Assembly: GCF_001623875.1 (NCBI RefSeq)
Contig: NZ_LWAE01000001.1
Coordinates: 186,001 to 250,000 of the forward strand
DNA length: 64,000 nt
Source: Clostridium magnum DSM 2767
GTDB lineage: Bacteria > Bacillota > Clostridia > Clostridiales > Clostridiaceae
Direction of reading: 5' to 3'
Positions within the stretch are counted from its first letter, which is position 1. Each line of letters begins with the position of its first letter. Both the position numbers and the translations under genes were made by a program. Shown piece by piece: positions 55,561 through 63,741 of the stretch. Under the pieces are notes generated by a model. The model saw only the letters and a list, made by a program, of their open reading frames with translations. It was not told the DNA's origin and searched no databases.

Positions 55561-57856
55561 AATTAATGACAGCATCTCAAGAAAGCAAATATATGATACA
55601 AACATTTATGGAGCAGAATTTCATAAGTTCTGTAATTCAGTTAAAAGTTGCCCAAGCGTTTCAGAGGTAAAGGTGTTTAGTTTTACCTCTGAAAAACAAG
55701 TGATTGTTACCTTTAATATTAAGGTAAACCTTCCTCTAAGAAGAGGTAAAATGAAAGCAAAAATCAATGAGATAGAAAAGGTACTTTTATTATGCTCAAT
55801 TAATGAAATTTCCTACAAAGCACCAGTCGTATTTAGTGGAAGGAAAGACTTCCCTGTTGAAAAATTACCACATACCTTTGTTTTTGGTAATATGTACCCT
55901 TATATATGCTTGCACAGAGGTAGTATGGATGACTGGTATATAGAGCATTCTACAGAAGAGTTTATTAGTAGAATAAGATCCTGGTTTAGTGATGCAGCAA
56001 GTGGGCAGTTAATAAGAATAGGTGATGAGTTCGAACCAATGCTTATTGATTTTGAAACTGGAACTATCACATATGATTATGGTGAAGTAACAAAGTTTAT
56101 AGAGTCTTATTGGGAACGACATAATGGGCATAGTGGCTATGCATTTATAACATTTAGCTTTAATACAATCGAAGATAAAGCTTACTTAGATTCTGATAAT
56201 GATTTGGTATCAATACAAGTAACAGGTATATATGAGAAAAGCAATTTAAAGAGTCTAATAAGAGAAAATGAATTAATGAATACAAAGGAAATAAATAAGT
56301 TTATAGGGATACTAACTTGGGGTTCTAGAGATAATGTGTATTCTGATTACTTTAAGTTACCAGGAGGAATATTAGGAGATTTAAACGAACTAGATAATAC
56401 TTTAGGTACTGATTTTCAGCGAGCTCTGAGAGTATTGCTAAATAGCAATATAAAAAGAGAGGTTTCCTTAGTACTTTCTGCAGTTAAAAGACCAACGAAA
56501 TTAATAGGTTATGAGAGCAATATAGAGATTTTAAACTTCATAGTTCAGCTGAAAAAAAAGTCTATAGGTAGAGTTAAAAACTATGATGTTAATGGTCATG
56601 TAGCTGCACTTAAGCACCTAGAGTCCTTTAGTTCTAAGCTTGCTTCTAAAATGTCCGGATTTGATACAACAAATATGAATAAAAAGATTTTAGTTGTAGG
56701 TGCTGGAGCGCTTGGTTCAAAAATAATTGTTCATCTCGCAAGGAACGGATTTACTGATATAACGATAGTAGATAACGATACATTATCTCCTCATAATCTG
56801 GCAAGACATATACTGTTCGCTGATTCAATTGGAAAAAACAAAGGTTCTGAGATCGTAAATAGGTTAAATGCCATATATCAAAGAGATACCTCTAAATCAT
56901 ACAATTACTATGATGAAAGATTTATAGAGTATGCTAAGACTAATGATATTAACAATTATGATGTGCTTTTAGATTTCTCAGCATCAAAGTCTGTATTTGC
57001 TTATCTTTCTTCACCAGACTTTAAGTTTAAAGGTTTATTAATAAGAGGTGAGATTGCAGATAACGGAAAATTAGGATTGCTAATGAGAGAAGGAGATAAT
57101 CAAACTCCTAAGATTAGTGAGACTGCAATGGCACTATTCTCTAGTTCAATCGAGAATCCTCAAGTATCAAACTGGTTAAAGATGTATAATTATCTTAGAA
57201 AAACTGTTGGGGAAGCCCAGTTCGAAGACATAGTTATTGGTTTAGGCTGTAATACAAATACCATGGTGCTTTCCGATGATGTAATATCTTATCATGCTGC
57301 TATATTTGCAAACTATATAAAGCGAAGTATAAAAGAAACTCAGAATAAAGGATCTGTTTCTATATCCTTCTTTGATGAAGATGATTATTCCCAAAATTAC
57401 TTTAAAACACTAGATATTGAGGAGTTTTCTTCTTTATATTTAGAGATAAGTGGCTGGACAATAAAGTTATATAACAATGCGTGGAAAAAAATACAATCTG
57501 AGTTAGAAAAGAGTAGTCCTAATGAGACTGGAGGTATACTCCTAGGCCATATGGATGTAAATGAAAAATCTATATATATTATGGATATTTTTATTCCAGA
57601 GGATAGCATAGGTAGTCCATTTCTCTTCAATAAAGGTTCTGCGGGAACTGAAGAATATCTAAAGGATATCCTATATAAAACAGGTGAAATAATAACATAT
57701 GTAGGTGATTGGCATACTCATCCTAACATGGGAACTGGAATGAGTTCTAAAGATATTGCATCTCTAAATGAAATAAAGGAAAACCTTAAAGAAACTCCTT
57801 ATCCAGCACATATAATGATATTTAATAATGACAGCTTTAATTCCTATATACTTTAA
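55553..57856 (+). CDS. E2-E1-JAB fusion: ubiquitin-type conjugation and deconjugation protein (cargo operon gene 4)
   Basis: A 767-residue protein with three catalytic modules. Residues about 15-170 look like a bacterial E2: PVVFSGRKDFPVEKLPHTF, then YPYICLHRG with candidate catalytic Cys119 and DDWYIEHSTEEFISRI. Residues about 376-595 are an E1/ThiF domain: GAGALG (383-388), VDNDTLSPHNLARH, GKNKG, and Cys566 in GLGCNTNT as candidate thioester cysteine. Residues about 625-767 are a JAB/JAMM metalloprotease with Glu658 (NETGG), His721 and His723 (WHTHP), Ser731 and Asp734 (SSKD), a full E...HxH-x7-SxxD set. Residues 200-370 are unassigned. Start overlaps gene 3. Confidence 0.92.
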   Translation: MAKINDSISRKQIYDTNIYGAEFHKFCNSVKSCPSVSEVKVFSFTSEKQVIVTFNIKVNLPLRRGKMKAKINEIEKVLLLCSINEISYKAPVVFSGRKDFPVEKLPHTFVFGNMYPYICLHRGSMDDWYIEHSTEEFISRIRSWFSDAASGQLIRIGDEFEPMLIDFETGTITYDYGEVTKFIESYWERHNGHSGYAFITFSFNTIEDKAYLDSDNDLVSIQVTGIYEKSNLKSLIRENELMNTKEINKFIGILTWGSRDNVYSDYFKLPGGILGDLNELDNTLGTDFQRALRVLLNSNIKREVSLVLSAVKRPTKLIGYESNIEILNFIVQLKKKSIGRVKNYDVNGHVAALKHLESFSSKLASKMSGFDTTNMNKKILVVGAGALGSKIIVHLARNGFTDITIVDNDTLSPHNLARHILFADSIGKNKGSEIVNRLNAIYQRDTSKSYNYYDERFIEYAKTNDINNYDVLLDFSASKSVFAYLSSPDFKFKGLLIRGEIADNGKLGLLMREGDNQTPKISETAMALFSSSIENPQVSNWLKMYNYLRKTVGEAQFEDIVIGLGCNTNTMVLSDDVISYHAAIFANYIKRSIKETQNKGSVSISFFDEDDYSQNYFKTLDIEEFSSLYLEISGWTIKLYNNAWKKIQSELEKSSPNETGGILLGHMDVNEKSIYIMDIFIPEDSIGSPFLFNKGSAGTEEYLKDILYKTGEIITYVGDWHTHPNMGTGMSSKDIASLNEIKENLKETPYPAHIMIFNNDSFNSYIL

Positions 57857-57866
57857 AGCTGCATAT

Positions 57867-57905
57867 AAAAAAGAGGTATTGAAAGTTATCATGCCTCTTT
57901 TTTAG
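57867..57905 (+). terminator. Terminator of the cargo operon
   Basis: AAAAAAGAGG-TAT pairs with AT-GCCTCTTTTTT across about 11 bases; the stem foot is an A6/T6 pair that supplies the U tract. Confidence 0.8.
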
Positions 57906-58034
57906 CGTAAGATTGTAACAACTATCAAGCTTTCTGCAACTAAATATAAATGTATGAAAAAAATGTTAGATTATATAATTTGTATATGTTTTTTATAAAG
58001 GATGGTTGAATAGAACTTAAGGTATTGGTGTTAA
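57906..58034. other. AT-rich gap without a recognised gene
   Basis: No reading frame, promoter or repeat could be supported here. It separates the defence-like operon from the radical-SAM-like remnant. Confidence 0.35.
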
Positions 58035-58319
58035 AGTTTCTTTTTTTGTAGGCAGTATAAAAACTATAGATACTTCTTCTATTTTGTATCTAAGAAAGAA
58101 GACAGATTGAAACATATTGCTGAAATAAAGGATTTAATTAATCCCAAAAGCAACGTTTTAATACTCCATGATAAGAACCTTACAGCAGATCCTAGTTGCA
58201 TAGATAAACTAAATGAAATAAGAGATAGAAAACTTGCAGTGCATATAAATCAAAGCTGTGATGTAAGACTAGTAAATGAGAATATAACTAATTTATGGAC
58301 TAGGTTAGAGATTATATAG
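58035..58319 (+). pseudogene. Remnant resembling the end of a radical SAM domain
   Basis: The frame is open for about 94 codons from 58035, with a TTG at 58107 as the only sensible start. The part LILHDKNLTADP...LNEIRDRKLAVHINQSCDVRLVNENI has the look of the second half of a radical SAM barrel (D-N-FTADP and INQG-DVRLV in intact relatives). There is no CxxxCxxC cluster motif, no ribosome site and the C-terminus stops early. I read it as a decayed fragment of an older transposon cargo gene. Confidence 0.4.
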
Positions 58320-58568
58320 GTATGAAATTGACTAGTCACCCCAAATTTATTGTATCAAATGATATAGAGTAAGCATTTATTTACAGCTATAAATAGCAAG
58401 TTCACTATTAAATTAATAATGTAGCTCGTTTAGTAATAAGATTTGAGAGTGAGAGACTGAAGCAGTGAATTCTTAAAACTTTGTATTTAATGGAAAAATT
58501 TACAACGTATAATATATGCCCTATTTTAAAAATACTAAGCCTTAATAAGTTGTTAAGGAGTGGTATAA
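58320..58568. other. Gap upstream of tniQ
   Basis: About 250 bases with no supportable gene. It should contain the tniQ promoter; no clear consensus boxes were found. The AAGGAG ribosome site of tniQ lies at its right edge. None of the TnsB-type repeats seen at the element end occur here. Confidence 0.4.
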
Positions 58569-60428
58569 TTGTTTAATATAGTATTAGAGCCATATCCAGA
58601 TGAGATATTTTATAGTTGGATAGCTAGACTTTGCAAAATTAATTTATCTAGCAATAACCTAAATTTATCTAGTGAAATGTTTGGAAAAAGTTATATTAAT
58701 CCAAGCATACTTTATCCTACGAATTTAAACTCTTTTATAAGTCATCCAGCAATACAGTCAATTTATAAAAAAGAAACGGTAGGGGTACTAATTAAAGAAC
58801 ATACATTAGTACCTTTTTTTACTTTTTTTATGAGAAATGAGGATATAAACACACTATACAAAGCAATACGTGGAGAGCTAAGAATAAAAATTGATAATCT
58901 TCTTGGAATAAGCAAAGATGCTAGTAATACTAGAGAAATAAGGTTTTGTGATGAATGCGTTGAGGAAGATAAATTAAAATATGGAGAGTCCTACATACAT
59001 AGGTTCCATCAAATACCAGGTAATCATGTCTGCTTAAGACATATGAAAATGCTAAATAGAGTTTCTATTCTTAGTAAATCAAATAAAAATAAATTCTTAT
59101 GCTTAGATGATATATTGGATGAAGCAGAAGGTGAGGATAACATATCTTTAACACAAGAGATGATTAATTTAGCCATAGACATGAAATATATTGTGTCTGA
59201 AGATTTCGTCAGTTTCAATCTTATAAAAATTATAGAAAAATATGATAATGCATTAAAATTAAAGGGATATAAATCAGCTAAAGGTTTAGTATTTGGAAAT
59301 AAATTAACTGAAGACTTGAAAAGATACTATTCAATAGACTTTTTAAGTAAATTAGATTGTAACTTAAATTATTATAATAGATGTAATTGGATAAATGACA
59401 TCACAAGAAATAAAAAAGCTGTTCATCCAGCCAAACATTTATTATTTATAAGATTCTTATTTGGAAGCGTGGAACGGCTAATGCACTTTGAGAATAAATA
59501 TGAACCATTTGGAAATGGACCTTGGCCATGTATGAATCCAATTGCAAGTCATTATAAGGAAAATGTAATTTCAGAGTGCATAGTATATAAGAATAGGCAT
59601 ACCGGAAAAGCCAATGGAAAGTTTATATGTAAATGTGGTTTTATTTATACTAGAAAAGAAACTGACGATTACGAAAGAGATAAATATGAGATAAGCCAAT
59701 ATGTTGAAGTTGGCGAACAATGGAATAATAAACTTAAAGAACTACTAATGCAAGAGAAACCATCAATCCTAAAAATTGCAAGAATAATGAAATGCAATGA
59801 AAGTACAATAGTTAGGCATGCGGTAAAATTAGGATTTAAACATAAAATCAACAGAAAATTGGAAAGCAACGAGTACAATCTTAAATCCCAAACTTTTCTA
59901 ATAGAGAAATATAGAAATAGAATAAAAGAATATATCAACGAAAATCCTGATAAATCTAGAAATGAAATTCTTAAAAATGAAAGTACAGCATATAAATATC
60001 TCTTAAAATATGATAAGGAGTGGATGTATAATAACTTAAATATAACAGTAAAAAGTAGCAGCTGTGGTTTTAACTATGACAAAAGAGATAAAGAGATAAG
60101 TAAAAAGATTAAAGTAGCAATTGACTATTTATTACACCTTATACCTCCAATTCAAATAACCTTAGCTAGTATTTCTAGACAAATTGATTATCATATGTTA
60201 GGAAATAAAGCATTTATAAATAAATTACCATTAACTAAAAGAATCCTAGAGGAAAATGTTGAATCAAAGGAAGAATTTAGATTAAGAAAGAATAAATATA
60301 TAGCAGTCAAATTGTTGAAAAGTGGAGTCAATCCAAATTTTACGAATATTGCTAGGCATACTAGTATAAATAAAGAAGAGTATACTCAATTAAAATTATA
60401 TATTGATTCTATAGATATTGAAATATAA
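58569..60428 (+). CDS. tnsD: TniQ/TnsD-family target-selection protein
   Basis: Sequence-specific DNA-binding protein that directs Tn7-like transposition to the end of glmS. The 619-residue protein starts MFNIVLEPYPDEIFYSWIARL, the TniQ signature. A zinc knuckle uses Cys127, Cys130, Cys155 and His158 (RFCDEC...HVCLRH). A second Cys-rich segment (PWPCMNP, then FICKCGF) lies near residues 318-355. The C-terminal half is helical with a helix-turn-helix candidate (ILKIARIMKCNESTIVRHAVKLGF). TTG start after AAGGAG. The length and glmS insertion fit TnsD rather than short TniQ. Confidence 0.92.
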   Translation: MFNIVLEPYPDEIFYSWIARLCKINLSSNNLNLSSEMFGKSYINPSILYPTNLNSFISHPAIQSIYKKETVGVLIKEHTLVPFFTFFMRNEDINTLYKAIRGELRIKIDNLLGISKDASNTREIRFCDECVEEDKLKYGESYIHRFHQIPGNHVCLRHMKMLNRVSILSKSNKNKFLCLDDILDEAEGEDNISLTQEMINLAIDMKYIVSEDFVSFNLIKIIEKYDNALKLKGYKSAKGLVFGNKLTEDLKRYYSIDFLSKLDCNLNYYNRCNWINDITRNKKAVHPAKHLLFIRFLFGSVERLMHFENKYEPFGNGPWPCMNPIASHYKENVISECIVYKNRHTGKANGKFICKCGFIYTRKETDDYERDKYEISQYVEVGEQWNNKLKELLMQEKPSILKIARIMKCNESTIVRHAVKLGFKHKINRKLESNEYNLKSQTFLIEKYRNRIKEYINENPDKSRNEILKNESTAYKYLLKYDKEWMYNNLNITVKSSSCGFNYDKRDKEISKKIKVAIDYLLHLIPPIQITLASISRQIDYHMLGNKAFINKLPLTKRILEENVESKEEFRLRKNKYIAVKLLKSGVNPNFTNIARHTSINKEEYTQLKLYIDSIDIEI

Positions 60429-60794
60429 AATAATGAGCGTGTTTTAGTAAGTAAAAAGTCAATTTCTTAAGAGAATAGAAAATGGATTTATACCAAATAT
60501 TTTAGAATATTTAATTATGATTAAGAAGAAGGTTTAAACTAACTGCAAATACACTAAATGACTTTATTCTTTTATGAATAATTATTCCTATATTTGGTAA
60601 AAGTAATTAATATAAAAAGATAACAAAAATGTGAATTTGTAATGGAACATTTACTAGTTAATAAAATATGTATACTAAATGAAAGTGTCTTATAAATAGA
60701 ATTTAGAGGGCACTTTCAGTTCTGTCAAAAAACGAAAAGATATTACAAAAAATCAAACTATACGATTTAAGATCTAATCTTAAGGAGGCATAAA
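60429..60794. other. Gap between tniQ and tnsA with a hairpin
   Basis: TGAAAGTG-TC (60680-60689) pairs with GG-GCACTTTCA (60708-60718) in a 10-bp stem, without a following T tract. It may end the tniQ transcript. No gene is supported. The tnsA ribosome site TAAGGAGG lies at the right edge. The 366-base gap implies that tniQ and tnsABC are separate transcripts, which would let targeting and core genes be regulated apart. Confidence 0.45.
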
Positions 60795-61586
60795 TTGAAA
60801 CAGAGAAAAAGTGACAAATACAGGATAATCGAGGATAGAGGGGTAGGAAGAGGGATACATTATAAACCTTTTATAAAAGTACATGAGGTCTCTTCGGAAG
60901 GATTATCTAGTAGAGTACTTGGATGGAAAGTTAACCGTATATACCATTTATTATCTAATTTAGAGAGAGATTATCTTTTTAATACTCAGTGGGAGGATTC
61001 TGTAATTGACATAAGGGAGCAATACCCGTTACTTCCTAAAGAAGAAACTATACTAATAGCGAAGGAATATGGACTTAGGCATCCATTAATAAATAAGCCT
61101 GATAAAGATGAAATTGTAATGACGTCAGACTTTGTTATTACTATTAATGATGGCAAAATGATTAGGGATATAGTTAGAACTATTAAGCCATCATCAAAAA
61201 TAACTAAAAGAGTTAAGGAAAAATTCAAGATTGAAGAGATGTTTTGGAAACGGAAAAATATAGATTGGGGTGTTGTTACAGAAAAAGAAATTGATCACAT
61301 TAAGGCTAGAAATATTAGATTCTTATATCAATATTACTTTTGGGATAGATATAGGATGTTGGAGAGAAAACAAATTAGAGAACTGTTTTTATTATTTTGG
61401 GATATATTTCAAAGAAATAATTTTGATGTTAAAAGAACAGTTGAGACATTTGATTGTGTGCAGGGCTGGGAGCAAGGTGAGAGCCTAAGTTTTTTTAAAT
61501 ATCTTATATGTCATAAGAGTGTAAAGACAGATATAACTAAAGATATTACAAATCTAAGAAATCCCAACATTAGTTTTTGGATGTAA
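60795..61586 (+). CDS. tnsA: Transposition endonuclease TnsA
   Basis: Cuts the 5' ends of the transposon, so that with TnsB the element leaves by cut-and-paste. The 263-residue protein has a restriction-endonuclease-like core: Glu67 (NTQWEDS), Asp112 (MTSDFVI) and Lys131 (RTIKPSS), at spacings close to Glu63, Asp114 and Lys132 of Tn7 TnsA. The C-terminal part is the TnsC-contacting domain. TTG start, 7 bases after AAGGAGG. tnsB follows after 16 bases. Presence of TnsA argues against replicative, cointegrate-type transposition. Confidence 0.94.
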   Translation: MKQRKSDKYRIIEDRGVGRGIHYKPFIKVHEVSSEGLSSRVLGWKVNRIYHLLSNLERDYLFNTQWEDSVIDIREQYPLLPKEETILIAKEYGLRHPLINKPDKDEIVMTSDFVITINDGKMIRDIVRTIKPSSKITKRVKEKFKIEEMFWKRKNIDWGVVTEKEIDHIKARNIRFLYQYYFWDRYRMLERKQIRELFLLFWDIFQRNNFDVKRTVETFDCVQGWEQGESLSFFKYLICHKSVKTDITKDITNLRNPNISFWM

Positions 61587-61602
61587 TTGGAGGAATATTA
61601 AT

Positions 61603-63741
61603 ATGCAATTTTTCAAAGTAAATGATGTTTATGAACTTACTGAAACTAAAGTTAAGGAAAGAATTCTTTGGGTTGATGCAGAGTACACACAGTGTTACAC
61701 AATAGAACTGAATATTGAAAGACTAAATCTTCACCTGAGGGATATTAAGGAACTAGATGATAAATTTGATTCTAGAAAACTAATTTTTTCTATAGAAGAT
61801 GATATAGTAAAGTATTTGAATTCTATAGATATGAGTGAATGTCAAAAAGATTTATTAGAAAAGTCTTGGCAAGTAATTAAAAGAATTGCATTGACATACA
61901 ATGAACCGGATATCTTCAATGAGAAAACTAGGAGTGAGCTTATTAAAAAAGTTATAAATGAATTACATATTTGTAAGGCGAGTGTATATAAATACCTTAG
62001 ACAATACTGGCAAGGTGGAAAAATAAAAATAGCATTAGCGTCAGAACTATATAAGTGTGGAGGTAAGGGAAAAGAGAAAAATCTTGGAACACAAAAAGTG
62101 GGAAGGAAAAATTATCTTTCTTATGTTGAGCCTGATAAAGTAGGGAGAAATGTAAGTAGCGAATGGAAGGATATATTTAAAGCATACATAAAAAAGTATT
62201 ATTTTAATCATAAAGAGACATCGCTACAAAAGGTATATAAGATAATGTTAGCAGAAGAATTTGGTAAAAAGTGTATAAATGATAATGGTGAATTGATATT
62301 CAAAACAATACCTGCACATGAATGTCCAACATTTTCTCAGTTTAGGTATTGGTATTATAAGAGAAGGAATATAGAGAAGGAAATCATAGGTAGAAAAGGA
62401 GAGAAAGAATATAAACTCAATAACTCTCCATTACTATCAAATGCAAAGTATCATGCGTTTGGGCCTGGGTACATATATGAAATAGATTCTACTCCTTATC
62501 CTGTCTATTTACTAAATAGAATTAAAAGTGAAAATATTGGAAGACCTATTGTTTATCATGTTAGTGATGTTTTTACAACAGAAATTGTTGGAGTTTATAT
62601 TGGAACAGGGAATGCATGCTATGAAGGTGCAGTGTCTGCTTTATATAACTGTACTGAGAATAAAGTTGAATTCTGCGAAAAATATGGAATTAAAATAGGG
62701 TATAATGATTGGCCAACTGGGGGGTTGCCGAATAGTTTGAGGGCAGACAGAGGAGAATTGGCTGGAAAACTCCCGGAAAAAATAGTCAGTAATTTAGGAA
62801 TTAGTATTGAAACAACTGCTAGTTTTATGGGTAAATCCAAAGGAACAGTTGAAGGAAGCTTTAATATAATTCAATCAACCTTAAAACCCTATCTAAATGG
62901 AGTAATTGAACGTGATTTTAGAAAACGAGGGGGAAGTGACGCTAGGAAACATGCTGCTATGACTATATATGAGTTTACTAGGCATGTGATTAATGCAGTA
63001 ATTCTACATAATAAAAGTATCATCGGAAATTATCCATTAACCCAAGAGATGATTAATGATGGTGTTAGATCAATACCTAATGAAATATGGAATTGGGGTA
63101 TTAAAAACATTTCAGGTAATCTAAGAACTGTATCAGATACATATTTAAAATTAAATTTGCTGCGTGATGGTGTTGCTAAGGTAACGGAAAAGGGTATTGA
63201 ATTTGTTGGTAGAATATTCAGATGCGATATAGGAACAGTTGAAAATTGGTATCCTAAAGCGAGGAATAGTGGTTATTGGAATGTTAATATACGATATGAC
63301 TCTAGAAATTTAAACATTATTTATGTAATCGACAGTAAGGGTAATAGGTTTATAACTTGCTATTTAAGTGCAGAAGAAAATCTTTATCGTGATAAAACAT
63401 ATGAGGAGATTACTGCATATCTAAATGATATGAAAGTAGAACTTCAATCCTTGAGAGATTATCAAAATCAATGTTATTTAGACTTTCATCAAAATGAGAA
63501 GGATAACGTTCAGAATGCAAATGACCTTAACTTATCAAATAAAGATGTTTTAACTAGGAATATTAAGGAAAATAGAAAAATTGAAAATGAAGTTTATGGA
63601 AAAGAGCAGGCGATTACGTTAGGAGAGAGAAAAGAGGAAATTATAGAAAATCCAACAAAAGATCAACAAAACACAAATCTTAAAATAAACATATTTAATA
63701 AAATAAAGAGTATCAGAAAGGAGAGGAACAATGCTGGATAA
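61603..63741 (+). CDS. tnsB: DDE transposase TnsB
   Basis: Binds the element ends, cuts the 3' strands and joins them to target DNA. The 712-residue protein has helix-turn-helix regions in the first 200 residues and an RNase H-fold core with the catalytic triad Asp295 (YEIDSTPYPVY), Asp382 (RADRGELAG) and Glu417 (GTVEGSF), the last two 35 apart as in the D,D-35-E family. The tail is charged and disordered, as expected of the TnsC-contacting region. Its stop overlaps the tnsC start by 11 bases. Confidence 0.95.
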   Translation: MQFFKVNDVYELTETKVKERILWVDAEYTQCYTIELNIERLNLHLRDIKELDDKFDSRKLIFSIEDDIVKYLNSIDMSECQKDLLEKSWQVIKRIALTYNEPDIFNEKTRSELIKKVINELHICKASVYKYLRQYWQGGKIKIALASELYKCGGKGKEKNLGTQKVGRKNYLSYVEPDKVGRNVSSEWKDIFKAYIKKYYFNHKETSLQKVYKIMLAEEFGKKCINDNGELIFKTIPAHECPTFSQFRYWYYKRRNIEKEIIGRKGEKEYKLNNSPLLSNAKYHAFGPGYIYEIDSTPYPVYLLNRIKSENIGRPIVYHVSDVFTTEIVGVYIGTGNACYEGAVSALYNCTENKVEFCEKYGIKIGYNDWPTGGLPNSLRADRGELAGKLPEKIVSNLGISIETTASFMGKSKGTVEGSFNIIQSTLKPYLNGVIERDFRKRGGSDARKHAAMTIYEFTRHVINAVILHNKSIIGNYPLTQEMINDGVRSIPNEIWNWGIKNISGNLRTVSDTYLKLNLLRDGVAKVTEKGIEFVGRIFRCDIGTVENWYPKARNSGYWNVNIRYDSRNLNIIYVIDSKGNRFITCYLSAEENLYRDKTYEEITAYLNDMKVELQSLRDYQNQCYLDFHQNEKDNVQNANDLNLSNKDVLTRNIKENRKIENEVYGKEQAITLGERKEEIIENPTKDQQNTNLKINIFNKIKSIRKERNNAG

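Noticed and set aside
52669..57856. Interpretation as type II CBASS
   Set aside because: Although E1, E2 and JAB parts are present, no CD-NTase (no GS-x-DxD nucleotidyltransferase) or usual CBASS effector is encoded in the operon.
61270..61488. 72-codon plus-strand frame inside tnsA
   Set aside because: Lies in another frame of a gene with intact catalytic residues; no independent start signal.
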